Positions 32,029-42,030 of a stretch of DNA of 64,000 bases are shown here, piece after piece. The notes under the pieces are model-generated. The model was not told the origin of the DNA. It saw nothing but the letters and a program-made list of their open reading frames with translations, and made no database searches. The position numbers and the translations under genes were made by a program. How positions within the stretch are numbered: the stretch's first letter is position 1; each line of letters begins with the position of its first letter. This DNA is from Hemicordylus capensis (taxonomy: Eukaryota > Chordata > Lepidosauria > Squamata > Cordylidae): positions 47,665,001 through 47,729,000 of the forward strand of contig NC_069658.1 of assembly GCF_027244095.1 (NCBI RefSeq), read 5' to 3'.

Positions 32029-32316
32029 CTCCAACAGACTTTTTGTCTCGTGATTTCACGTACCACACATCTTATAGGATGTGTTTTGTTTTCAGTTGCT
32101 AAACCTCCCATGATCCCATCATTCTGCCAAGCATATGCCATAAGGTGCTTGGCAAACCTGCACATACATGGCTTATACTGGGTATAATGACAACATACCT
32201 TCTGTTTGCACGGCCATTTCTCCCATCTGCAGTGTTGGAAACATCTGTATGGTCCCCAAATGTTGCTCTATGCAGATGCGCCATTCAGTATCTACCTGAG
32301 ATCTCCCAATTGATTG

Positions 32317-32480
32317 ATTAAGTGCTGTCAAGTCAGTTTCAACTCTTAGCAACCACATACTGTAGATAGATTCCTCCAGGATGATCTGTCTTCAACTTGG
32401 CCTTTAAGGTTTCTCAGTGGTCCATTCATTGCTGTCGTAATCAAGTCCATCCACCTTGCTGCTGGTCCTCCTCTTCTTCT
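32317..32480 (-). mobile_element. LINE 3' fragment, minus strand, family unsure
   Basis: TAAGTGCTGTCAAGTCAGTT TCAACTCTTAGCAACCACAT through CTTCAACTTGGCCTTTAAGG and GTCCATCCACCTTGCTGCTG belongs to a block that is very common in squamate genomes. The complement reads like the end of an RT-encoding LINE (DYDSNEWTTE..., ESIY...). I cannot name the clade with certainty. Confidence 0.55.
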
Positions 32481-32687
32481 TTTTCCTTCCACTCTCCCCT
32501 CCACAGTAATGGCTTCCATCTCAATAGCTGGCTTTCCTAGTCTAAAACTATTGAATTTCCTAAGATTTCCATTAATAGTAATGAATTGTCAGAAAAAGAT
32601 GTCGGCAAGATGACATCATCTTTCATGTCAGAAAGTCAGTTTCTGACATGCTCACTGAAAGTCTCGAGTGACCATTGTAGAGGGGTG

Positions 32688-33036
32688 TAGGGATGTGCAC
32701 GGAACCAGGCAGGGTGGCTCGAAGGTGGAGGGGGTCAGAATTTAAGGATGGGGGAGGGTGCACTTACCTCTCCCTCCACTTTCTCCCGTGTGTGTGCATG
32801 CCTGCGCACCAGGTACTTCCAGCCAAAGAGGCGATGGGGAGGCATTGAGGTATGTTGCTGCCCCAAAGGAGCCTTGCATAAAGGAGAGCTGGGGGGGGAG
32901 CGGAGGGAGGGGTAAGTGCAGCCTCCCCAGCCCTTAAAGTCCAACCCCCCTGCCTTTGAGACTTCGAACCTCCCAGTGATCGAACCTGTTCGGAGGCCTG
33001 TAAAAGGGCCTCCAAACAGGTTTGTGCACATCCCTA
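32688..33036. mobile_element. 349-bp hAT MITE with the ends of the 9-kb hAT
   Basis: Begins TAGGGATGTGCACGGAACCA and ends CAGGTTTGTGCACATCCCTA, flanked by GAGGGGTG (32,680-32,687) and GAGGGGAG (33,037-33,044), 7 of 8 matches. The ends are nearly the same as at 22,604 and 31,619. No coding capacity. Confidence 0.9.
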
Positions 33037-33344
33037 GAGGGGAGATATTTATTTATGGTCTTTGACTAGGAAAGCCAGCATTGCTGACGAAACATCTACC
33101 AATCACAACATCCTGAAACTTGTTAACTGCATGTTTTTAGACACATTATAGTGGTCACTGCAAACAGGGCCGGCTCTAGGGGCTCTGGTGCCCAGATGCA
33201 ACACTCTGTTGAGCGCCCTTAGTTATTGTGAAAAATAAAAATTCAAAATACAATTAGTGTGTATTCAAAATTTAATACACAAAGATTTTATGTAATTATG
33301 TACATAACGTTGTATATAATATAATTATGTATTTTTATAATATT

Positions 33345-33528
33345 ATTATTTTGCATTTATATCCCGCTCTTCCTCCAAGGAGCCCGGAGTGGTGTACTAC
33401 ATACTTATGCTTCTCCTCACAACATCCCTGTGAAGTAGGTTAGGCTGAGAGAGAAGTGACTGGCCCAGGGTCACCCAGCAAGTATCATGGCTGAATGGGG
33501 ATTTGAATTCGGATCGCCCTGGTCCTAG
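33345..33528 (-). mobile_element. MIR-like tRNA SINE
   Basis: ATTTATATCCCGCTCTTCCT CCAAGGAGCCCGG ... GTCACCCAGCAAGTATCATG ... GATTTGAATTC. The reverse complement has the box B-like GAATTCAAATCCCCATTCAG and the central domain GGGTGACCCTGGGCCAGTCA, in the layout of MIR/CORE SINEs. Confidence 0.75.
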
Positions 33529-33719
33529 TGGGTTTCAGGCAGATTGGGTGGAAGATACTGCATGGGATGGAAGTCTTAGGAAGAAGGCTGAAGATGGAGT
33601 CAGAGCTGAAGGAGGAAGGGCAGGCAAAGAGCTAAGGTGCCTGTTCCCTTTCAGGAAGTCAGTTTACCAGGGAAGAGAGTCATTGCTGGCTAGATACTGA
33701 TGACCTGGGGAATGGCTAC

Positions 33720-33759
33720 CCAGTTTTAATAGTTAATTTGTTTTAATTGTTTATCATGT
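33720..33759 (+). mobile_element. L2 tail, left part, split by the solo LTR
   Basis: TTTTAATTGTTTATCATGT is completed across the insertion by TGTGAACCGCCCTGAGCCAT at 35,152 onward, the usual L2 3' terminus. Confidence 0.7.
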
Positions 33760-35147
33760 TGTTACAGACCAGGCTGGTTCTATATACTAAATATGCTCAT
33801 TAGCTAGTATACAAAATTAGGTCTGGCTTCAAGTTCTTTTATATGGTGACCGTGTATGATCTGGGCGCAAGGAAGAAAGGAGATCAAACCACTCCTGAAA
33901 GAGTTCAATGGGCTTTATTGAGTATAAAGACTAACAACATAATCTAGCAAAGCAGAAAGCAGAACACTCTATCAATATTGCTAACAGTATTTAAACAGAA
34001 CTTCCTAGCCAGTACCAATATTCAACCCGTGTGCCTAACTAACATATGTGTGTGCATTAAATCTTCCTAGATTCTAATACATTTCAGATACAGGCAGAAA
34101 AGACGGGGGGTGGGGGGAGGAAGGCTGAGGGCTGGCATGGTTTGGGGTGATTAGTGGAGGAAAGAGGGGGAGGAGAGGGGAGCAGGGAAAGAAGAAGGGA
34201 TGAGGGGATTCCAGGTTTGTATGAGCAGCATATTTACCAGGCTTGAGAATGGTGGATCTTTCAGCTGAAGAGGAGAGACTGTAGCTGGGAACAGCAACAG
34301 AGCGATGGTCTGGCTTCTGGTGGTCAAGCAGACAGTTTGCTCAGAGCGAGGCAGAGAGTGAAGGTGCCATGGCTGGGGAAAAGTCTTGACTTCTCACTGC
34401 GCGGTAGAAGTCACAGACAGTTCCTGTTCATGGGCAGAGTTCCTGAGCAAATCTTGCTGTAGGCACAAGATAGCTAGCGTGTGAGCAGAATGCCGGTAGG
34501 CACAGAACTGCTAAACTGCCATGTCCAGAGACTCCTTCTTATAGTGCTTCCATCCCTTGATGTCCATTTCAGTCTTCTGGATCACAAAAGGCATTTATTC
34601 CTGCTATCCTCTGAATATTGTCTTTTAATTACCAAAATTAGCTCAGGATATTTGGTCAGTTCAGAGAGATCTCACTCTCATCTCCTGTTAGCTGCTCTCA
34701 GAGCTGCAAATTGCATCTTCCCCCAAAAGGTGTTAAAAAGTCAGGAGTTAGTGTGTGAGACAGCAATTACATTATTTCTTGTGTACTTCTATCTAGTGTG
34801 TATTTGTATTCAAAGTAACATCAAAAGGTATACCTGTGTGAAGCAAGTTAATTAACACATTTGACTTAAGCCAGAAGCATCCTGGAAAGGGGATTACTGG
34901 ACAACAGGTTAATTTCAGCAGGGTGAGACTGGTAATTAAGCCTGACCCATTGTCTCAGTGAATTTCCGCAAACCCTGATAAACAATGCTAGATTACCCCT
35001 GCCTCTACAAATCAATTACCAAGCATTCCCCAGGCAGGTCTAATTGAACTCTTAATATAAAGAAATGAAATCAGACACAGGCCTATATTTCACCATACTT
35101 CTGAGTTGGTACCTCTGGTTCTGATATGTTATAGACCCTTCATAACA
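33760..35147 (-). mobile_element. Solo LTR of a retrovirus-like element
   Basis: 1,388 bp beginning TGTTACAGACC and ending CCTTCATAACA, i.e. TG...CA with a TGTTA/TAACA terminal inverted repeat. ATGT on both sides (33,756-33,759 and 35,148-35,151) is a 4-bp target duplication, and removing the element restores a continuous L2 tail. A polyadenylation signal AATAAAGCCC on the minus strand (about 33,911) gives the orientation. No internal region is present, as after LTR-LTR recombination. The family is not certain; length and 4-bp duplication suit an endogenous retrovirus. It is a fossil, younger than the L2 tail it entered. Confidence 0.75.
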
Positions 35148-35220
35148 ATGTTGTGAACCGCCCTGAGCCATTTTGGAAGGGCAGTATATAAATCTAATAA
35201 ATAAATAAATAAAATAAAAT
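35148..35220 (+). mobile_element. L2 tail, right part
   Basis: ATGTTGTGAACCGCCCTGAG CCATTTTGGAAGGGCAGTAT and (AATA)n complete the L2 3' end interrupted by the LTR. Confidence 0.8.
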
Positions 35221-35473
35221 GAAGAGAGACCAGACTGAGGACTGCAAGAATTCAAGCAAGCCATCAGGGAACAAGCAGCCAAGCCTGTTTGACAAATTCA
35301 AGGCTGAAGAATCCATCCCAGCTGTCAGAAGGCAGGCCTGGCTTAGAACCGTCCAAGGCCTGTGGCATTTAAAGGGATAGCACACCTTTGTCATCAGCTT
35401 CTGTGATTGCCACTTGAAAGGACAATTAGGGGGAACTGATGGAAATGTCAGCTACAGATTCAAACTGATACAA

Positions 35474-35778
35474 TAGGAGGAGAGCTGGTTTTGTGCTGGC
35501 AAGCATGACTTGTCCCCTTAGCTAAGCGAGCTCCCCCCTGGTTGCATATGAATGGGACACTTGATGTGTGAGCACTGGAAGAGATTCCCCTCAGGGGATG
35601 AAGCTGCTCTGGGAAAAGCAGAAGGTTTCAAGTTCCCTCCCTGGCTTCTCCAAAGATAGGGCTGAGAGAGATTCCTGCCTGCAACCTTGGAGAAGCTGCT
35701 GCCAGTCTGTGAAGACAATTCTGAGCTAGATAGACCAATGGTCTGACTCAGTATATGGCAGCTTCCTATCTTCCTACA
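35474..35778 (+). mobile_element. 5S rRNA-derived SINE (SINE3-like)
   Basis: GAGGAGAGCTGGTTTTGTGC ... CTTAGCTAAGCGAGCTCCCC ... GGCAGCTTCCTATCTTCCTA, the same family as 21,118-21,428 over its full length, with about 10 percent difference by eye. Inside the composite hAT. Confidence 0.85.
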
Positions 35779-35994
35779 CGCAAATAATGCGCCATGCACA
35801 GTGTGGCACACAAAAACATTATATCTCACCTCCAGCCCCTCACCTCTGGCTCTGACTTTACAAGAAGTAAGGTCTCCAGGATAGCTGAGAAGAGATAAGT
35901 ATCTGCCTCTCAAGCTATATTATTTATGGCATATAGAAGAACAGGTTCATTTCTCATGGGGTTATGAAATATCATGGTTCTCTGTCTCTTACAG

Positions 35995-36212
35995 ATTATT
36001 ATTTCATTTATATCCCGCTCTTCCTCCAAGGAGCCAAAAGCGGTGTACTACATACTTAAGTTTCTCTTTCACAACAACCCTGTGAAGTAGGTTAGGCTGA
36101 GAGAGAAGTGACTGGCCCAGAGTCACCCAGCTAGTTTCATGGCTGAATGGGGATTTGAACTCAGGTCTCCCTAGTCCTAGTCTAGCACTCTAACCACTAC
36201 ACCACATTTATA
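35995..36212 (-). mobile_element. MIR-like tRNA SINE, nearly full length
   Basis: TTATTTCATTTATATCCCGC TCTTCCTCCAAGGAGCC through GGATTTGAACTCAGGTCTCC and CACTCTAACCACTACACCAC. The complement starts with a tRNA-like head (GTGGTTAGAGTGCTAGACTA, box B GAGTTCAAATCCC). Confidence 0.8.
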
Positions 36213-36216
36213 CACA

Positions 36217-36363
36217 TGCTACATGGAAGATGCTGAAAGGCATCATCTCATACTGCGCAGGAGATGGCAATGGTAAACCCCTCCTGTATTCTACCTAAGA
36301 CAACCACATGGCTCTGTGGTCACCAGGAGTAGACACCAACTCAATAGCACACTTTACCTTTAC
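36217..36363 (+). mobile_element. tRNA-derived SINE, 3' part
   Basis: GAAGATGCTGAAAGGCATCA TCTCATACTGCGCAGGAGAT ... AGCACACTTTACCTTTAC, the body and tail of the family at 7,897-8,131, lacking the tRNA head. Confidence 0.8.
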
Positions 36364-36384
36364 ATGTCCAGAACTGAATGAGGA

Positions 36385-36388
<4 letters not shown>

Positions 36389-36431
<43 letters not shown>
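36389..36431 (+). repeat. (GT)n(GA)n microsatellite
   Basis: A run of GT units followed directly by GA units. A compound dinucleotide repeat inside the composite hAT. Confidence 0.9.
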
Positions 36432-36435
<4 letters not shown>

Positions 36436-37489
36436 ATATATATATTCTTTAAACTAAGGTGTAACATATAAGTAAGGTATTCATTTCACAGCAATTCACT
36501 GGCCAGCATGAACAACCACTCACAAAATCCTTCTTACTCCCCTCTATCTCATCATTGAAACTTACACAAGATCACACACAGGCTTTTTTCTTTGTGCCAA
36601 TTAATCTCAATTTTGTGTATACATTCATGATTAAGCAGGCAAAACACTCAAGTAGTCCTTGCTCCTTATTTTCACCCTTTAAAAAATAGTCCCTACCTAT
36701 GCCTGTAAATTCTACTCAATTAACTCAAAATAATCATACTGAAAATTAAATTGAACATTATACTGTATTAAGCAACTAAAACATACTGCATTTTTGCATT
36801 TTTGCCCTAGATTCTATAGGCACTGCATGTTTTGCATTCAATACTCTGCCACCCCCAGAATCACAGACACAAAGTGATTCCATGCCTGGTATCTCCCCAT
36901 TTCACAAAACAATCCCCCATAAGCACCCCTCCATTTCTGCTTACTGTTTTTGAAATAGGAATGATAAAGGATGCTTCCTCTTTGAAACGAGACTGTGCCT
37001 GTGGTCTTGCTCCCCATGTCTCCTTTCTCCTCACTCTGATCTGAAGAGCCTCACACATGAGGTGAGGAGTGACTATGTGCATGTACAGAGAGTCTAGCCC
37101 AGAGAGCAAGCAAGGGGAGGAGGAGAGCCTCTTTCTACGTGTGTCTGGTCAAGTTTGTTTGAGAGTCCCTTTGTTTTGACTTGATTAATTGTTGACTCAG
37201 ACTGAGTAGAGGGCACTGGCAGCTGGGAGGAGTCCAACCCCCACCTCTGCGAGTCTGTCTGTCTTTGCATTGCAATCCACTTCGGAATCCACTTGGCTGC
37301 AGAGAAGAAAGAGACAGAAAAGCCTGTTGCTTTTCTTCAAGTTCCTTCGGCACCTTCCCAGACTCCAGTGGGTGGCGCTCTGCGCCCACAGCAAGCTCTT
37401 ACCCGATGCAACGCGTCTCTTGCTTCCTCACAAAAGCCGGCCCTGACTGCAAAATAAAAATGGCCAACCAGTATCATGGCTCCATTATG

Positions 37490-37675
37490 GAAATCTATAG
37501 TGTGGCTGTATTTGGAATACTGTGTACAAGTCTGGTTGATCCTTATCAAAAAGGATACCATAGATCTAGGAAAGGTTCAGGGATGGAGAGGACAACCAAA
37601 ATGATTAAAATCTTGGAGCATTTCCCCACAAGGAAAGGAGAAGAAAAGTAATTGGAGCTTCTTACTTTCAAAACA
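37490..37675 (+). mobile_element. CR1/L2-type LINE RT C-terminal fragment
   Basis: TTTGGAATACTGTGTACAAG TCTGG..., AGGAAAGGTTCAGGGATGG and ACAACCAAAATGATTAAAAT correspond to the FWNTVYKSG/..ATKMIK part of the LINE C-terminus, as at 20,060-20,150 but from a different, more diverged subfamily. Confidence 0.6.
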
Positions 37676-38130
37676 AACAAAATCAACGACAGGTCAGATT
37701 AAGACATAACATAGGGGACCCATGATTGGATCACTCAACATTTTCTCTCTCTCAACATCATAGGCGGCTAATTTGTTTGGGGAAGCAGCATTGAGGTAGA
37801 GAGGATTAAATCTTTCCCCTGCATTATATTCCAATCATAAATTACACATCCATGTCCCTCATTCCAGCCCCCTCCAAGCTGCTTTTAGCCCTGCTAAAGT
37901 TAAAATACAAGTTCAATGAAACACTATGCTCTTACACCCTGTTACTCTTAACACTACAGAGCAGTGAGGAAAGTTAGAAAAGACCACATGTCCTCTTCCT
38001 CCTCTCCTAGCTATGGGCAAACTCCCTCCAGACTGGCATGGAAGAGGGGCTTGAAAAGCAGGACTGACATCAAGCCACACCATTGTGTACTATTTTGCTC
38101 TTGGAGATCATACATGCAAGATGAAGGCCG

Positions 38131-38551
38131 CAGGGGCGTAACTTTAATAGGCCAAGGGGAGACAGTTGTCTGGGGGCCCACTGCCTTGACTCCCCCAGCC
38201 GTGCACCCTCCCGGGCTTCCTTCAGTTGTATTCATCCTCCGAAACTGATGTGAGTGTTAAGATGTGGACCTACCAGAACAGCAAGTCTTTCTCTAGTACC
38301 ATTAAATGACTTGCATTGTCCTACAATTTACAAAACCTTTAAAAAAATAATTTAGGATGATGTTCTATTGTGGCACATAAGTGGTTTTATACACACACAC
38401 AAACACACAAAAACACACACACACACACACGCTCTTTTTCACCACTATTCAGCCTCATTTACGATTTCTTTACTTCATGAGCTGAGCTTCAGTGAGAGGG
38501 GGCATTTTAAAATCTTGTCTCTGGGCCCACTCCAACCTTGCTACACCCCTG
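38131..38551. mobile_element. 421-bp hAT MITE, perfect target-site duplication
   Basis: Starts CAGGGGCGTAACTTTAATAG and ends AACCTTGCTACACCCCTG, flanked by GAAGGCCG on both sides (38,123-38,130 and 38,552-38,559), 8 of 8. Both ends match the 1.7-kb element at 11,055-12,732 in reverse orientation. It contains an (AC)n tract at 38,391-38,430. Confidence 0.92.
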
Positions 38552-39204
38552 GAAGGCCGTCAACTGAACAATGCTCCATTTCAGATGTTTTCACTCAACT
38601 TAATGAAGTCTTCAAGCGTCAACTCTTGTAAACTGGAAGACTTCATGTAGCAGACTAGAAAATCTTGCACTTTTTCAGGTAAAACTTTGCACAGATGTTT
38701 CTATACATATTTATGAATATACCAGAACATTCCTGATGTCATTGCCAAATCTGTTTAATTCACTCTCTTTTTACTCTCTTTATTGTCAATGCACTCATTA
38801 TGCAGACACACAAAAGAATGAAGATCTTACATTACAACATTTTTGGGGACTGTTGGTTGACACAAGTACTGAAGAAAAGTTGATTGAAACCCAATTACAC
38901 CAGATAACTTAATATCAAAATTTAAGTGCATTAAATTGTTCATGTCACTCACAGGTTCAGAATAGAAAACATAATACAGGATCTGCTCTGCCTACAATTG
39001 GAGAGAGGGCTCTGTTCAGTGCTGCTGTTCTTGGAACTAGGCAATCTAATTCCAAGTCCTTGCCTGGGACAAGAGCTATTGGAGTGGATGTGAACTGCAG
39101 TGGCAGTCATTTGAGGATTAATAATTATGTCTAGTACCATATTCATTATGTGCTCTGATTGTTATCTCACTCATCCCCTTAACAAAACTTGTATATCATC
39201 ACCA

Positions 39205-39630
39205 AAGATGTGCAAAATGGTTCACTGTCGGAACGTTCCAACTACAAACCAGGCCATTTTGTGTGTTCCAAGCTCAAATGAAGGACCTGTTCCGAGCCTG
39301 GAATGGAACAACCCTGTTCTGACTCAGAACATTCAAAACGTCCCATGTGCCATTTTGGACTTCAAAATGGCACTCTTCTGGCCTCTCCGCAGATGCAGCA
39401 GCCATCTGTGTGGTCAGCACCACCACGCAAATGGCAGCCGTGCATGTGCAGTAGCCAAAAGAGCACCACATTGGACTCCAAAATGGCACTCGGAACGCTC
39501 CAAATTGGAATGGGGTTGTCCTGTCAGAACCACCAGCTAAACTGGTGGTTCTGACTAAATGTGCCAGGGATCTAGCATTCTGTTCTGAGCTCAGAATGGA
39601 ACTCTAAATCCGTTTCATGCACTTCCCAAA
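39205..39630. mobile_element. Possible hAT-like MITE (weak)
   Basis: AAAGATGTGCAAAATGGTTC at the left and CGTTTCATGCACTTCCCAAA at the right are imperfect inverted repeats resembling TAGGGATGTGCA ends, and the inside has repeated GGAAC/GTTCC words. No clear target-site duplication. Confidence 0.4.
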
Positions 39631-39785
39631 TAATCACTATCCACATTTTATAGCAAGAGACTTGAAAATGAGCTCTCACAAAATCCAGCACTTACATGCA
39701 GGATTTGGAACGTGATTTGAGCATATCAGGATCAAGATTGTTGGAAAGCAGTATAATAAAAATAATAAATACATTAGTAAAATAA

Positions 39786-39786
39786 A

Positions 39787-39840
<54 letters not shown>
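39786..39840 (+). repeat. (GAT)n microsatellite
   Basis: About 18 consecutive GAT units. Confidence 0.95.
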
Positions 39841-39842
<2 letters not shown>

Positions 39843-40110
39843 CCCCTGCTAACTTGGCAAAGAGGCACCTTTTACCGTGGTGATTCTCTTTTTTTAGCAG
39901 GGGGAGAGTAACTGGCCCTATCCATCCCCAGCACAGGACCTCCAGTGACTGTTGCTGGTGTCTATCTTAAATTTATTTTTAGATTGTGAGCCCTTTGGGG
40001 ACAGGGATCCATCTTATTTATTTATTTCTCTGTGTAAACCGCCCTGAGCCATTTTTGGATGGGCGGTATAGAAATTGAAATCAAAATTGAATGAATGAAT
40101 GAATGAATGA
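39841..40110 (+). mobile_element. L2 LINE 3' end
   Basis: CTAACTTGGCAAAGAGGCAC, AGTAACTGGCCCTATCCATC, GTGAGCCCTTTGGGGACAGG, GTAAACCGCCCTGAGCCATT and the (GAAT)n tail. This is the plus-strand counterpart of 13,757-13,995. Confidence 0.8.
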
Positions 40111-40326
40111 TGATGGCTGACATGATCCACAGCCACGTGGCGATTAAAGGAGGGCGGTGGATCTGCAAGAAGTCTTCAGTGTTCTTGTGCTGAAGTCTTC
40201 CTGGAGAGAGGTGGATCATGTTGGCTAATAAATAAATAAATAAATAAATAAATAAATGGAAGTAGAAATGTTTACCCACAATAGACCCAATTCAGGTGCA
40301 CAGGCATCTGAGTCCCAAGGCATTGC

Positions 40327-40460
40327 TTAACATAGGAAGCTGCCTCATACTTCATCAGACCCTTGGACCATCTAGCTCAGCCGTGTCTACGCTAACTGGC
40401 AGTGGCTCTCCTGGGACCTTCTGTGTGCAAAGCAGATGCTCTATATGAACAAACAGTGGC
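40327..40460 (-). mobile_element. 5S-type SINE tail fragment
   Basis: AACATAGGAAGCTGCCTCAT ACTTCATCAGACCCTTGGAC CATCTAGCTCAG is the reverse complement of the tail of the SINE at 21,118-21,428. The 5S head is not present. Confidence 0.6.
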
Positions 40461-40485
40461 CTCCATGGATGCCAGCATGATGTCA

Positions 40486-40680
40486 GGGTTAGAGTCAGGC
40501 TTGGACTTGGGAGACCCAGGTTCAAATCCCCACAGTCATGAGACTCACTGGGTGACCTGGGCCAATCACTCACTCAGCCTAGTCTATCTTACAGGGTTGT
40601 TGTGTGGGGATGGTATCCATGTACACTGCCCAGAGTTCCTTGGAAGAAGGGCAGGATGGAAGTGTAATAAATAAATAACA
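40486..40680 (+). mobile_element. MIR-like tRNA SINE, plus strand
   Basis: GGGAGACCCAGGTTCAAATC (box B), GACTCACTGGGTGACCTGGG CCAATCACTCACTCAGCC, TTACAGGGTTGTTGTGTGGG, GGAAGAAGGGCAGGATGGAA and an (AATA) tail. It is the same layout as 42,145-42,364 in forward orientation but a different subfamily. Confidence 0.75.
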
Positions 40681-40857
40681 GAGATATCAATAGAGGAAAC
40701 AGTGAGCAGCAGGATCTGAACATATAATATACCAATCTAAAATATGTTAGATAAATATTGCTTATTCAATCGTATCGGCTGCTCTTCTATATAGTGCTGT
40801 GAATAAGTGGGAAACATTAGATGGTATTCTAGAAGTACAAATAAATGGACATTGAAG

Positions 40858-41245
40858 ATAGCTGCTGTGAACTAATGTAACATGCAAAACCCATATATGT
40901 CAGTGAATATATAACGTCCTATGCTGAAGATGCAGTATTCAAACCACTACAAAGCACTAAAAAGGTTGCCATGCTAGGGCTTGTAGGCTGACCTGCAAAT
41001 TTCAGGATCAGAATGCTTTTTACAGTGCAGGAGATTCAGGATCTGTCTTTTATACTTTGAGGAGGCATAATAATAGATTAAGGGGTCAATGCAACTGTTC
41101 ATGACACCAGTACTGTGTGTCACCATGTAGACAAGATAGAGCCACTCAAGACAATGATTACATGAAAGCACCAGCATGATTACATGCTTTGGACCAAAAC
41201 AAAGAATAAAAGTGCACAGGACAGCTGCAGACTAGCGTGTGGCAC
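40858..41245 (-). pseudogene. PAR1-like receptor pseudogene (TM6 to C-tail only)
   Basis: Read on the minus strand: SAAVLCTFILCFGPKHVIML, then LYLVYMVTHSTGVMNSCIDP, LIYYYASSKYKRQILNLLHC and KKHSDPEICRSAYKP before a stop. This is TM6, TM7 (CIDPLIYYYAS) and the C-tail of the same receptor family as exon 2 at 16,245. The stop is followed by a 3' flank still alignable to 16,150-16,245 (GTGAACTAATGTAACATGCA). A TAG stands just before the homologous start, and everything from TM5 up to exon 1 is gone. It is an older, dead copy of the same locus. Confidence 0.85.
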
Positions 41246-41354
41246 ATTTAATTTGGTTCTTTTTCTACAGTCTAGGAGGGATGAGTAGAAAGTGAAATTT
41301 CACCAAAAAGACGACCATAATAAATTACCCCTTGGTAGGGATCCCCAGAGGTAG

Positions 41355-41665
41355 GGATGAATTTCTAATATCGCCCTCTGGCTGCTCCCTCCCAGGAGCA
41401 TCATACGAACACTCTCAGACAGATCTGCTAATTTAATTTTCCTTTACAAGGGTGATGAGTGGCATCCTCATAATATATGACAATGTCCATGTGCTTTGTT
41501 GGCTTTCCTGATGTTTCTCCTGAAAAGGGCACTCTCCAAAAACAAATACTTCTGAAAAACCATTGATACAAAAACATCGGTTGTGGTTTTGAACATATCA
41601 GAATCCATAAAAAACAATTAAGCCTTGATAATGAACATAAAATGTTTTCCCCCCAGTGCACAGAG
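41355..41665 (-). pseudogene. Remnant of the receptor gene's 5' flank (third copy)
   Basis: CTCTCAGACAGATCTGCTAA TTT, AGGGCACTCTCCAAAAACAA and AAAAACAATTAAGCCTTGAT match 19,670-19,910 (CTCTCAGACAGTTCTGCTAA, AAGGCACCTTCTAAAAACAA, AAAAGCAATTAAGCCTCATT) in the same order and orientation. Together with 40,858-41,245 it marks a third unit with a large internal deletion. Confidence 0.75.
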
Positions 41666-42030
41666 TGCTTGAATACTAACCTCATTCCTTAAGCCAATAT
41701 CCCTGAGGGGAAGTGACTCATCATTTCAGGGCTGAGCTAGTCTTTGAAACTGAATCTCCCAAATACAAGCCCCTGCCTCACTCTGTGGCTCAACAGTAAT
41801 ACTATTAAAACATTGCTAAGACCAAATCCATTGTAAGAATGAACCAAAAGCCAGAGACTGAGGCTTTGTGAAATTTCACATAGCTAAAAAACCTCAAATT
41901 TTAACTTTGGAGGCATAATTCACTCCAGCAGGGTAGGACGGGGGAGGCAAAAATGTGTTTGCTTTAACTGGGGCAACCTTTGGACAACCTTTAGTCAGTT
42001 CCAACCAACATAGCTCCCCCAACACACACA
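41666..42030. other. Unassigned stretch
   Basis: No gene or element recognised between the receptor remnant and the next LINE. Confidence 0.4.

Larger units (their letters stand above)
33165..37445. mobile_element. 4.3-kb composite hAT with CAGGGCCGGCT ends
   Basis: Left end CAGGGCCGGCTCTAGGGGCT and right end ...CACAAAAGCCGGCCCTG are inverted repeats over CAGGGCCGGCT. It is flanked by ACTGCAAA at 33,157-33,164 and at 37,446-37,453, a perfect 8-bp duplication. It contains no transposase. Much of its length is later insertions: MIR-like SINEs, an L2 tail split by a solo LTR, a 5S SINE and a tRNA SINE tail. The bits likely to be original are 33,165-33,340 and about 36,440-37,445. Confidence 0.8.
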
